Below are positions 25,793-39,500 of a stretch of DNA of 64,000 bases, one piece after another (position 1 is the first letter of the stretch; every line of letters starts with the position of its first letter). Below the pieces are notes generated by a model. That model did no database searches and had not been told where the DNA came from. It saw nothing but the letters and a program-made list of their open reading frames with translations. The DNA comes from Effrenium voratum (Eukaryota > Sar > Dinophyceae > Suessiales > Symbiodiniaceae): NCBI GenBank assembly GCA_963377175.1, contig CAUJNA010002113.1, positions 1 through 64,000 on the forward strand, read 5' to 3'. The translations under genes and the position numbers were made by a program.

Positions 25793-28700
25793 CATTAGTC
25801 TACCCTCCCCCCCCCCCCCGCAACAAAAAGGAGACGACCCAAGGAATTGACTCGCCCTTTCAATACGGTTTGTGTTTTGTCATCTCAGGGTTTTCGGTGA
25901 AGAGCTTTGCCTCCCTGCGCCAGCCAAAGTCTCCCTGAAAAAGCAAAAATACATACAGCACCCTGAAAAACACACACACACACACACACAGGTTTCGCTG
26001 CTGGCTAACGATTCTGATAGAGGCGTATCCTCCTTGCCATGGAACCTGACAGAGTGGTGCCTGTGAAGCCGTGGTCCTTCAGCGTACCGCTCTCATTATT
26101 CTCCTTTAAGGCAATCCTCTGGTTCCATGTAAGTGGACCGGAGGGAAATGCTTCATCGAACTATGATAACCAACAGCTTCAGTGTACAGGTTGCAACAGC
26201 CTCGACCCACAGGTTGCTTCACCGAATATGGCAGATGCAGCGACCTGGCCTGGGTCGAAGCAAAAACCAACCCAAGTTTCAACACCCAAAGCACGAAGCA
26301 AAGGCTTCGGGGCAGTGTAGAACGACCTTTCCTAGTGAAGACGCCCATTTGGGGCCCCACAGCCTCAACCTAATCCTACTGGTCGCCTTGGGCCAAGAGC
26401 TGAAACACGTGCCCGGGACACGCTGCCCCGCATACCACATACCCAAAGCGCCCCTACAAATAGGCAACGTGCATATGAAGGGTAGCGGAGTTTTGAAGGA
26501 GCGCTCGAAGGAAAATGCCAACAACCCAAACTCAAGCAGAACAAGCCTCTCACGCTCGCACTGACGCCTCGCAGCACCTTCACACACGCCAGCTGGCTGC
26601 GCCCATCCTGCAGCAGCGACTTCTTCGCGGCTTTGTTGTCCCGCCCTCGGTGGAGTCTCCGCAGCTTGCACGTCATAGCGCGGGCATCACCTCCCTTGAC
26701 CAGTGGGTGAATTATAATATTTCACCAACCTGAAATAATGTGGTTGGGGGGCTATTCCCCACATAAACCACCATTTGGGGTTCGTGTGAGGTCGATATAA
26801 TTCACCCAGAAGGCTTGCAGCTCAAACCATTGAGCAAATTACAGAGTATGTGGGCAAAATAGATACGAGCAGTATTCTCTCATGATATCCCCCCAACATG
26901 CCACAACCCCCCTCCCCCAAAAATCGAAAGGGTATTTATATATATATATATACATCACATATCATATATATATATAACTCTAGGTTGGGTCTATCGCAGC
27001 TAATCTTAGTCTTCCCCAACGAGGGCTTGTTTGGGGGGTGCTGTGTTTTGGGGGTTGCCCGAACGAGGTGTTGACCAAAACCACCGGCCATGGGCGGAGG
27101 AACTCGCGGCGACCCTTCTCAACCGCAGCATGTGAAGATTCTGGTCCGGGGGGGCTTTTGGGGCGAGGGGGTTCTCCAAATAGGAATTGCACTCCCCCCC
27201 CCAGAAAAAATGGTAGGTTTCCTTGTCCCCTTCACGTACCAGCGAAAAGGGTTTAAGTTTGTTCTGTCTTGAAAATACCTGCCATGTTTGATGAACCCTA
27301 AACACTGTCACTTGAAGTCCCAGTTCAGGTCTTTCACGGTTGCCTGCCAACCGCGCGCGTGCGGCCACCCGTAAATTTCCGACGAGCAGCGCTTGTCCAC
27401 AGCCTCGGGTTGCGGCAGTTCGAAACACCAAGGCGCGGTTTCAACCTGTTCGTTCTCCCGGGTTTGAGGAGCCTAGCTCCAAGTATTTATGTGGCCATGG
27501 GTCAAAATCCAAATCGTACCCCCCAGTGAACATCCCAATCCCCACTAAAATAGACTAAAATGGGTGGTGCACCTACCCCAAAATGGTACTGACCTGTAGC
27601 CCCCTCGTCGACCAAGGCAGAATGACAGGATTGATGCGCAACCCCCTCCCTCGATTCCATCTTCAAGGGGAGGGGGCATAAGCTGTTTGGTGGACCCTAG
27701 GAGAACTCTCTCAACACGGGTGGACTGGGTGCACAAGCGCATGTTCCCTATGAAAGGAACCCAAGATGAGGTCGCCATCATCAAAGACCCTACAGACCAT
27801 CCCCCCTGCTTTTCCCCTTCCCGAATCGGCAAGGCGTTGTTTCACCATATGTTGCCCAAGCAGTGGCTCGGAAGCCGTGAATTGCCCATGCTCGTATTGC
27901 AAGCGAACCAGGCCAAATAAACAAGAATATGAACCCATAATCGTCGAAAACCACCCGAAACCGGTGAAACCAAAGTGAGCATCCCCAAGACAACTTTATC
28001 ACTTCGAAGGGAATCCTCCAAGACGTATCACGGAATGGGGCGACCTAAAGCCCAATCTGCCACAGCCGTGTTTCTCTTCAGCCCGCAGCTGTTAAGAGCG
28101 TCTTGGGTGAGTCCGTGGTAGGTCCCTTGGCCCCAGCGAACTAGCGGCATCATGAACAACATTTACAACGAGAAGAAGCTGGGTGTGCCTTTGTTCGTGG
28201 GTACTGTTTGGTGGGATGTTCACATGAGGCTCTTTTTTCTTGTGAGTACCCTTTCTGGGTTGGAAAGCCAAAAGGACAAACCACCATCCTTGCTGGGCCC
28301 CCCTATTCTGACCCGAAAGGGGAATCACTGCCCAGCAAACCCAACGGAAGGTAGCGAAGCCCCTGAAAAGGTCCGATGCCTCCAAAGAACTTAACCCCCC
28401 CCTCGCCCTCAACTCAACGTTTGTCGTGGAAAAATATTTGTGTTGTGGCTCTCACTCCTCAAAATCGTATCCTGGGCCATTCTGTTCACCTGCAGAGACT
28501 TCCGATTCGCTTTCAACGAGCGAGCGGTCCAGCAATTCAGGGCAACCTGTCTGCTTCAGCCAACTCACACCCACAGTGACAGAATGACAGAAATTGGATT
28601 CTGTCGTTGGCCGCTTACTTGCTCAGCAGGTCTGAATTGCCTCAACGGAAGCACCAAAAAAGAAAACCACGAAAAAATGAAGCACTAAAACCACCACATC

Positions 28701-31700
28701 TTTGGAGTCTCTTGTCAAAACCCCCCCTGGTTCGGCTCCACCCCGTGAGCCATCCCAGCGCCCGGCCTGGCTGGCCAGCTTCTCCTGAAGCGGCCGGCGC
28801 GAGAAGGCCAACTTGTGAAAAGCCGCTGTTTTGGACAGGTTCCACTTTTGAAAACAGAAACAAACAGCTTATATCCCGCGACCGCCAGGCTTTTGACAGG
28901 GATCTATGTACGGGTTATGTCCAATCCCGGCGTGCCAGCGTAAGGTGTGAAACCTCGGAATAAAGGCGAGCACTTTCTTGGGACCTCTTAAGAAAGTGCA
29001 GCAAACGCAGTCAGATCCGGTTGATTCGCTTTGGGCAACTGAGGTAGGTTAAAGGCACAAACAACCCCGGCTTCTGACTTGAAGCATTGATATTGCTATT
29101 TTTCAAAATTGGACAGCCAAAATGTGAAAAGGCGGGATTTGAATGGATTTGTGAGTTCAAATGATGAGCCGTGGCTGGCCTCATCTCAAAATGCCTTACT
29201 CTGCAGAAATCATGTATTTCTGCTTCGCCCTTTCAGGGTTGGGCAACTGGATCTTTAAAATGAGGCGATGGGCGCTCGATTGAGCGTGACACCTGCTCAT
29301 GTAAAACACACACCTGTTTACATGTTGGGGGGGGGGGCTACTAATTCGGCAATTGGTACTTTGTATGCGTACACATGTGCATATGTCTTTGTCGCCGCAT
29401 ATTGTGTATATGTCACATTGTCATGCATGTTTAGCGTGCGTAAGCATACTTCCTTCCCCCTATACATTGCTTGCTGTTCACCTTTGAAAGGACAGATCCG
29501 CCTGATGGAATTGGCCTGCTAAGTCAACTTACCAAAGCTCTTTCAAGTAGGGGCCGTGGTATAAAATACCAGCCGGGTTGCTGCGTTTCAGCCCTGGTTC
29601 GATAGCACTTTGTAGTACATCTAGTATCCCTGCCACAGCCTTAGGTGTCTCCTGTGTTTATATGTCGCCCGTTTGTGCCTTTGAGGAAACCAAAGCACGG
29701 GAGCCCCGCCATTTTGAGGGTCACCCCCTTCCCAAGTTCGATCAAATCCGAGGCTCCGCCGATTCCAGCTCCGTGCTGGACCCCTGCCGAGGCGCAGACT
29801 GACAGCTCTCACCGCTCCTACCCTCCCACCAATTAACATGGAACCTGATGGGGGGGGAGGGGGGGCACCATGCTCCTTAAGGGCCCGGGCCCCTGCCGGG
29901 TTCCAAGTTACTTGGTGGGAGGGTAGTTCTTGCGGAAGCCTCCCCAGTACCAGGGATCCTTCTTTTCAGGAAACAACCATTCAGGGGACACAGCGGCGGT
30001 TTTGAGAAGAACGATGGTTGAAAAGAATGGAAAAGGAATCAACCCCTAGAGTAGTGGTTCGCTTGATGCCTTGCTAATGTGTTCCGTTTATAAACTGAGG
30101 TTCATTTGTCTCGTCAACACCCCCCAACAAAAGGATCTCGGTTTTCCTCTCCCCTTACCAACCCACAAAAACGGGGGACGAGCCCATTTAAAGGTTGGAG
30201 AAAACTACACGGGCACCACTTCGAACCTCCCTGCGCGAATCCTTGGTTGCTGTTGACCCCCGAGCAAAAAGTGTTTTGGTTGACTTTTTTTTGGGGGGGG
30301 GGGGGGTTCGTGGGGTTTCCCCAACTCGATTTCAACCGAAAAGCTAAAGTCTAAAGATCTAACCCCAGAGCTGTCAAATCACACCGCGCCTTGCCGCCCT
30401 CCAGGGCCACGGCCTCCTTGAGCGCCGCCAAGTCCTGCATCACCTGGACGGAACAACAAGGCAAAAGGCGAGGCGCCCCGTTCGAACCCTCTAGTGTTTT
30501 CCTGTGCTACGTCCAGTAGACAGGTTCGAATACGGGCACCCTGTTTTGTAGTCGGTTTTTTGTAGGGGAACCCTCCCCCAAAAAAGGGGTAAAAGGGCAC
30601 CCACCAAAAAACCTGGTGTGTGTTCAGGGCTGGGCAAGGACTGTTTTTAAACAACCGGACCAGACACATGGATGCGATTGTTTATAAAAACAAAGGGCAG
30701 GTCTATAATTCAGCGGGTAGCTTCCCCATTCCTTCCACGGATCATTCTTTCTAGAAAACCACCAAAAGCCCTGGGCAAACGGCTGGTGTTTTGAGAAAAG
30801 AACGATGGCTGAAAAGAATGGACAAGATGACCAACCCCTGGAAGAATGTTGATTCCCATCCCCACCACAAAAAAAGCCCTTCTTGCTTACGCCCAAAAGG
30901 TGTTTTGGACCCCTAATGGTGGTTCACTATGGTTCACTCCCCCCCGGCTAAGGCAAGACCCTGAAGCAAGGAATGGCCATGGGTCAAAACCCCGGTTATC
31001 CCCCAGTGAACATCCCAATCCCCACTAAAATAGACGAAAATGGGTGGTGAATTCACCTATCCCACAATGGTTCCATTGGTTTTGAACCACGGCCGAATTT
31101 CGGCCTTCAGAAGCGGTAAGCTCACCATAAACTTGCCATGGGTGTTGAATCGGGTAACCTGGTAGATGGAATTCCTGGGCCACACACACACATGCTTCCG
31201 CAGAACCCCTTCAAAAATCGGGTTCCTGGCCATCAATCTCCCAAAAGAAACGAATGGAATCAGTATATCGCTGTGAATGTTCATGAGGAATACCCTGCCA
31301 AATGGTTGGTGGACATGAATCCTCCATTGCGCGGTAACTTAGATCAACTCCAAACCTCATGTGCGATCCAACCAAAAAACGGGGGAACATTTGGGGGCGT
31401 CTCTTTTCGGGGACCCGCAAAATGGTGGGTTTTCCTTGTGGTTTCCTTCTGAAGCCATCCAAAAAGGGTACCCCCACAAAGAAAGACACACCTAAACGGT
31501 GCTGTTCCTCTTGGCTCCCCTTGAAAACCCACCAAAAACGGGTAGCCCCGCAGAAAATTGCGGGGCCAGCCACCCGGAGCCATCCAGCCCGCCCCACGGC
31601 TCTCGCCGGCTTTCGCTTTTTTTCCGGCCCCTCCTCCAGGGTCTCCGAATGCTCCGGGCCGGCGGTCCTCGACAGCAGCCTTGGTACGGCTGCGAAGGGA

Positions 31701-34700
31701 CTCCCGCGTTTGGTTTGGCGCCCGGCTTGGACTAAGCGGGCAGACAGGACATGTCCCTGGGCTTGGAGCCCCTTGGTTTGGAGTAAGGGGCCCGGTGGCA
31801 GAAAACCCTCTGCGAGAACCAGAGACCCGTTCAGACTCCCAGTTCCCACCAACTAGAGGTTTCCTCATTGTGTAGGGGTTTCCTGATTGTGGGGCTCCCA
31901 GTTGACAACAAAGCTGCCAGGTGTTAAAGAAGAGGGTCTCGAGAATTTAGCAAATTGGAGAGGCCCAACACTACCATTTTCCTACCCACACTTCCGACGG
32001 GTAGCTTCGAACGCCTCTCATGGACAAAGCCCAGTGAGCATGTGATCACTGTTTGGTTCTTTTCTCCGGAGGTTACCCTCAAACGAAATCCCTCATGAGT
32101 GGGTTGCCCTTAGGGCTGAATATGAAAATGGCTGCAAGTAGGTAAATGTGTACGGGGTACCAAATATGTTGATTCTTGGGTCGAAAAGTTGCTTCCCAAC
32201 CTTTCCAAATCAAAATTAAGTGTCAAACTCCACTTAAACACATGGAGGTGTCTCAGTGTCCCCAACTCAGCTTCTTCAATCTGCCAGAACCTTGACTAAA
32301 AATAGGCCGAAAAGGAGAACTTCAACAGGTCAAAAGGTCGATTCGCTTTGGACAAGTGAGTATGTTCCTTTGTAGCCGCCATTGATCGCACCATGCGGAA
32401 AATATAGCCCAGGCAGTTGCCCTGGCACATAAACACACACACACACACACATGCACAATGCAGAGTCGTTGGCCCAAGGTTGCGGGCCCCGGCCCGCCGC
32501 ACTCGCAATCCTCTGTGGATGCGGCAAAACGTCCCCCCCAATGGGTGTCCAGTATGCCTGGAAGCAACCCTCTGCATGAATTGGTTGACTCCCTTTTTTA
32601 TACCTTTGGTGGCTGTGCGGCATGTGTACGAACAAGGATCATAAGCATCACTTGAGAGAGGGCGGTCCGAAAGCCGGCACCGTTGTGCCAGAAGTGCCAA
32701 CACAGCACTTTTGCAAGCCTGCTCTGAACGAGTCCTCTTCGTAAGTCTCATCCCCTACGCTGGTAAACCAGCAACGTCGAACTGGCAAATCCCAGAAAAG
32801 CACTTGTCCGGGAAGACGCGACAGCAGGTTCTACCAAGATGGTTACTTTTATGAAACCAGGTAGTAGAATCACCAGCTAAACTGGGCTCCTCCAGATCCC
32901 CTGCCGAAAGTTTAACTTTTAGTGGGTTCAATGGAAATCCCCACTAAACCAACTGACAACCAAAAACCTCAGGGGATGATTGGGAGCCGCCAGGTAAAAT
33001 GGCCACTGGACGTTTTCGGGCGCTGCTGGTTGGCTCAACTCACCAGTAAGACAAAGCCGTGGGCCGGGTCCCGCACTCCAAGACTTGCGCGTACTCATAC
33101 TCGGCCTGGAGTTAAATTAGCGGAGGGGGGCTTGCACAGGATCAGGGTAAAAGCACGATTTGACTGAAACGCGCGATTTTCTGAGAGCTGACCGGAAAGC
33201 TGAGTGGAAAACAGGAACAGCACGCTTTACCGCGTCAACTCAACCAGACCAAAGATAAGAGCAGCAGCTGACTTGAAAATAGGCGCAGCACAATTCGTGA
33301 GATATGCAAAAATACTACGGCTTCGGACGTGTGCTCAATGGTCATGGTTTCCCAACTTGTCACCTACCTTGATTTATGGCGTCTTGGAAAAGTTCAGATT
33401 GAACCTACACCATGCGGCTTCCTTGAAGGGAAACCAAAAGCCAAGTTTGGAGGCAAGGACTTGTTCTGTCAGCCGAAGCGTACCCAAGTCCGAAGGCACA
33501 AAAATTAAAAAGGTGAAAGTACAACAAGGCGAGTTGGTAGGGAAAGCCTTCACCTTTCACAAACTCAAACAGTTCTTACTAATCCGCTTTTCCCATTGCT
33601 GGCTCTTATAACTCCGACGACAAGCTCATTTCCCATACGGGAGAAAACAAAGGCACCCCTACCCCGGAAAGGCCCTTAGAAACCTGTTAGATGATATTCT
33701 ACCTTCTGGAAGGTTCCAGCCCAGTGACCCTAGTAGACAAAGATTTGGAACTCTTGGGCTTGATCTGTTTCGGGGCCAACCCAAGAAAACCGGATTCGAG
33801 GTCTAAATAAAAAGGAAGGGAGCCTTCGGCCTGAATTTGAAGGTACTCACGACTCTGGACCAAACTCTTCACCCCAAAGATGAAAGATTTGTTCAAACCC
33901 CGCAATGCACCAAACAAATGATTCTGTTCAGATTCTGCCCAATAGTTTCCGGGCAAAGCGCCATATGTCCTACAAACCCGCCATAAGGAACCCCCAGGAG
34001 AGCTTCGCGTAAGCTCGTATTTCCCCCGAATCGGGGGAACTTAAACACATTGGAGGAGACCGAAAGAGAAGCATGAAAGACACTCCCTTGCCAAAACCAT
34101 CAACTAGCGGCTGCCTGACATTTTTTGGAACCAACAAAAACAAGCAACTGGTTCAAAGACACAGTTCGACTTGCAAAGTTGGAAGTCACCAAAAACAAAA
34201 GAATGTTGACAAAGGGATAACAATCATAGGTGGCCTTTTGGAAAAATAGATGGCCCTGGTAAATGGAATAAACCCCATCTAAACCACCTATGCTAACAAT
34301 GTGAAGAAGCAAAACACAAAACGCTTCCCTCGGAGAGATATTCGACCGCTTTGTTTGGAGCTCTCACCCCTTCACTTGCTTAGGTCCCCTGGAAAAAATA
34401 AAAATGATATTTCCAGTGGTGAAATCGATTCCCTTTAAAACAGGGGAAAATAGAAACCTATTCTTCACCAAATGGAAGCACCCGTTTTGGGGCTCCTTGT
34501 CCAGCTCGCCCAGGGAGGCCAGCACAGAGGCCAGCCTCGGGCGCCGGCTGGTTCGGTGCGCCGGTCCGGGCGTGTCTTTACCCCCCCCCCCCGCCACCGA
34601 AATAGTGTGGATGGACGGAGCTTTTTGTTTGTTTGCACCATCTAAAAAACTCTGAGTGATAGCTTCCCCCGGAAAAACAAAGGCCAAGAAATGGTCTCCC

Positions 34701-36489
34701 AGGGGTTCGAAGTAGAGAAGGATTTTGTCCATCCACAGGTCAAATCCCGATTTCGGCACGGTTCCTGGAATCAAAAGGGATTTGCGGCAAGAATGGATTC
34801 CCGAGGTGCAGAGGCATGCAAATTGATTTCATGCTTCTCGGCAAAAAAAAAAGAGACTTGAGCCATAACTCCTGAGCTGGACTTTAAGGCGCGCCAGCTG
34901 GCAGCTTGTTTCCTTTCCCAGGGAGCTCGGATTTCATGGGGTGCAAAGCTGCCCTCTACCCGAGAGGCAACCAGCGACGGGCCGTCAGGCCGGCCGTCGG
35001 GGTGACCGCATCCGAAGCCCGGGCGGCCGGGCATGTGAGTGCAGGTGATGGTCTCTTGGTGGTCCAAGCCCAGCCTCAAGCGCCCGCCGAATGCAAAAAA
35101 CGGGGCTGAAAGCGAAAGCAACCACGGGGTGGACGACAGGCCCAAACCCTGGCATGGAAGGGAAAAAAGCGTCCCTGAGTCTTGCAAGCCCCTCTTGAAA
35201 AAATGAAAAGAACCCTAAACAGATAGACAAAAAAACAATGAAAGAACAAAGAAGCTTAAGCCCCAGAAGTAGCATCCCCTACAGCATCGTCGCCAAAATG
35301 AATCTCTCGGAAGTTCCTTAGCACCGAACCCACCCGGAACCCGCACCAGGTACACCCCACCCAGCATGGGCCAAGACCAAAGAAGCAGCACACGAGCGCA
35401 TCCGCCTGTGGAAAAAAATTCGACATTTCACCGTGAAGTACAAAGAACATCATCTTCCAAAAGTCAAATTTACAGACCCAACGCCCACATCCCGGATTCG
35501 ACTGAACATGTTGTTTTTCAAGTTTTGCCGTTGCTCTCCTTGCAAATATTTTATTTGTTTTTGGGGACGGGGATCTAATTCTCGGAGATTTATCTCTGAA
35601 ATTTCACGGTGGCCCCTTCTTCTGTTCAACCCCTTGCTTAGGATCCAGCATTCTCTTTGAAGTTCAGGGGCCCTTTTCGGTTGCCCTTTACCGGGGGCCA
35701 AGGAGGTACACCTACCAACTTGTTTGCCTTGTCAAAGGCAGTTTATCGGGCACTTCCGTGCTACTCTTCCGGGCAACAAATACCCCACAAATTGTCCCCC
35801 TGTACAGGGAAGGGTGAGCCTCCCAAATGTTTGGTGGTTTTTCCCTCCTGTTTTTTTGCTTGGGATCCCAAACGCGGGCACACTTTTTGTGGTTTTCCCT
35901 CCGTTTTTTGTAAGGCCCCCCAGCAAGGACCCCCACCCCTGCACCAACTCGAGGCTCCGCGATCCGCTGGGCCCGCTGGATCGATCCAAGGCGCAACTGC
36001 TGCTGAGACGTCTTGGCCTCCTGCAGCAGCGCATGGGCCTCGACCAGCTGCATGGTGCCCCCCTCCGCCTTCAGATACCTCGATTTCGACTCAGACTCGG
36101 GCTCGGTGGTTTTTGTAGCTGAAGGTCCCGCACAGAGATGTCCGTTTTTAAGATAGATTGTTTGATGCAACTAGATGGTGCCGGTTATTCTTGGGTTGCG
36201 CAGCGCCATCGAATTTTCCAAACGACGCCGAAATAAACACCTGAAAATCCTGGAAATCTGCGAGTTGGAGCTCGTACCCTTTGGGCTAGCTTGAAGGAAA
36301 GTTAAAGGGAACCAAGGCAGAATTCAATTTGAGGGATTCCAAAACCAAGAGGCAGGAAGAGTCACGGTCAATCTTCATGTGTTTTGTATCATGGGGCTGT
36401 ACCTCACTTGGCCTGGCAATCACGCCAAAGGGAATGTAGCCCGTATACAAGGGGTCTATGGCCCTGTTCGACAGCACGCAACATTTGTT

Positions 36490-36520
<31 letters not shown>

Positions 36521-39500
36521 GTTTTTCAGGCATGGTCAATATTGATGTTGACTTCTCACTTGTTACGCAGGGGTCTCGTTTTAGTAATTTAAGGTGGGTT
36601 TAGGGTTCAGGGTGTGTGTGTGTGTGTTAAAACGAAGGACGCGCAACAGGAGACCAGAACCGTCACGAAGGTCAGACAAGTGCTTCCTTTCCAGCGGATG
36701 CATCTTGAGCCATAAGTAATGGCGGGTGACACAAATGGATTCGGAAAGCAATCAAAGTTTGCTTTCCATGGGCTCATCAAGAGTGGTTCACGTCGCTTAC
36801 AAGCTCCAATGAATGCCAAACCACACAAAGGTGTCAAGGTAGTTGATGGGCAACCGCAAGTACTTGCAATACCTCCAGGGCTCAAAAGCCTTAACCTGGC
36901 ACCGCGGGCCTCGCGCGAAGGGTGCCGTTCGGTCCTCTGTTTCAATGGTACCTGCAGCTGACGCAAACGGATCTGTTATAAAACTATAGCTGTTATGGGG
37001 CAAACCGAAGGTAGACACGTCTCATTTGGCAAGCAACAATCCGCTACTTGGCTCAAGCAACCCTGGCGGCGATCCGCCCTCGCAATGACATTTCGTGGTT
37101 GGTTTCCAGCCGACAGCTGGGTCTAGCAAAACGCTAAACTCTGCCTTCAACCCCTCGACTGTGCGCTGATCAGACGGCAGAAGACATTACCGTAGATTGT
37201 CTCCAATTTCTTTAGAGCCTCTTCGGTGACGCGGTCTTCCAGAGGTCCGTGAATCGCTCTGGCGCACAAACACTATCATCAAAGCCGGGCCAATGTTTCA
37301 GGCAGCGCCTGCAGGCCAGAATCTGCTGTGGACAATGCCCCCTTTTGTGATTGTTTGTCATGCAGTGCTTCACGGAATGCTCGAAACTGTGCTTCCGGAT
37401 AGGGTTCAGGAAACGTCCAAGCCAGCTATTTGTCAGACTACTACGGATTGTCTTGGAGCGATGGACAAAACTTGCAAAGGTTCAACGGGTGTTGTGCGGC
37501 TTACGCCGGGCTTTCCTGCAGCCATTGCGCCTGCCACGAGGCTTCCGTGAGACCAAACAGCTATTTTGAGTTTGGATGTGCCAGGCAGCTTGTCACCAAC
37601 GAAAAATCTCTTGGCTTCACGAAAATCCGCTTGGTTTCACGAACAACCCCCTTCAAACGCTTCAGCAACCAGCGGTTGCCAGGGCCTCATCCTCACCGTC
37701 TGCCACCTGCAAAAGGACTGGCCCTTGCAGGCCATAGGACAAAGGAAAGTCTATCGGTGACAACAACCGGCTTCAGGTTTTCAGGAAGATCCCTTGGCTT
37801 TTGGACAGTCCAACAGAATTGGTTTCCAGGGGTTCCGTTGGCGATGTCTGCCGGAAACTCCACCGGCCCCAGGAACATCCAATGTTTCAGGGAGGCTTGT
37901 TGGTATCAAGATCATGCTTTTGTTCGAGGCAATCTACTGGTTTCATAAACATCCTGTGGCTTGAAGAGCACCGCTCTTCCCCTAAAGAAATGCGTAGGTT
38001 GCGAGCAGGCCCGTCTGAAACGGAGGTGGCCCTATTGTCAAACAGTTCATTCTCCTTGGCGGGGGTGTTTCAGCAGAGCAACCAAAACCACATCAACGTC
38101 TCTCTGGCCTTGTTGGCCTTGGTCTTGCGCTTCGCTGCACCGCTTTCGGCGGCTGCCTGGCAAACTCTTGAGATGTCAGCAGAACAGCCCAAACAAGACG
38201 ACCCGTTGATGGTTTTCAACCAAGAATCCATGGTTAGCAGAACATCTTTGCGCTTCCAAAAACTTGTCAGGCAGATGTCGTACAAATCGCTCGGTTCCAG
38301 GAAATCTGTTGCAGCACAACCCCCAGAAACCAGTCTGTGTATAGTCGCTGTCAGGGTGTGACAAAGCCGATTCTGGCAGATGGCCTTCACTGGGGTTGTA
38401 TGTGCTTCAGGAACATTCTAGGGCGTCAAGAACACCACTTTTCACATGGCCACAGCTGGTAGGAGAAACCGCTGGCCCCGCTGAATCTTTGGTTCAGCCA
38501 ACCCAAACGCTTCAGCAACCATCGGTTTGCCTCATCCTCACCATCTGCCACCTGCAAAAGGACTGACCCTTGCATGCCATAGGACAAAGAAAGCCTATTT
38601 GTGACAACAACCTTAGTAGAACAGTTGGCTTCAACAACATCCTTTGCAGTGGTGTTCAGGAAGATCCCTTGGCTTTTGGACAATCTGCAGGTGACTGACA
38701 ACACAAGTGGTTTCCAGGCGTTCCGTGGCAATGTCTTCCAGAAACTCCATCCGCCAAGGAACTCCAATGTTTCAGGGAGGCTCATTGGTATCAAGATGAT
38801 GCTCATGTTCCAAGCAATCTATTGGTTTCATAAGCATCCTGTGGCTCGAGCACCGCGCTTCCCTTCCAAAGAAATCCGTAGGTTGCAGTTCATTGTCCTG
38901 GGCGGGGGTGCTTCAGCAGAGTAACCAAAACCACATCAACGTCTCTCTGGCCTTGTTGGCCTTGGTACTTGCAGGAACACCTCGAGACGAAAACCTGCAG
39001 GGATCCACCTTGATCCTGATGGAGTCTCAAAATCAACCAAAGGCGCTGACCTACACAAACGCAGTCGCTTTTGACCCACGATGTGGACCCATGAGCATTG
39101 CGGTAATGATGATGCGTCATGGCTGGTTATCGGCACAAGTACCACAGCGAGGCCTCTGTGAAAACTCCATCCACTTTCTGCGCTTGCAAGTCTGCTCTCA
39201 ACGTAGGAATGAGGTCCTTCAAGATGTGGACATGCCGCTCTGTCCCTTCCAAAGCTGGCAATCTTTCTTGAACGTGCTTCTGGGGAACGTGCTTCTGGAG
39301 CAGCTGCGTACATTGTCATGCAGCATAATGCTCAACTTGTCAAATCCGAAATTCGTAGGTTCTTTCAGTTTGTTGGCTTGTCAAGTCCTGCCCGCTCGGT
39401 TATCTTGAAGGGCTGCTGAACCTGCCTTGTCCAGGCTTATGAAAGTCAATATTTCAAGACCGGTGTCCCCCTTCCGATGGTAGTAGATATCGGAGCTCCT

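Noticed and set aside
29758..29784. Nine-codon candidate exon (GSSTELESA) between w25 and w26
   Set aside because: Phase and a GA donor fit, but joining w25 directly to w26 gives exactly the TPR length, while including it makes the unit nine residues too long.
34848..34870. TTATGGCTCAAG on the minus strand as a relict spliced leader
   Set aside because: Matches only the last eight to eleven bases of the leader, lies inside an intron, with no gene start nearby.
36900..36965. GC-rich island with possible AG/G and GT borders between w19 and w20
   Set aside because: The phase-compatible reading ([15 protein letters not shown]) does not fit a TPR, and w19 already joins w20 with right spacing.
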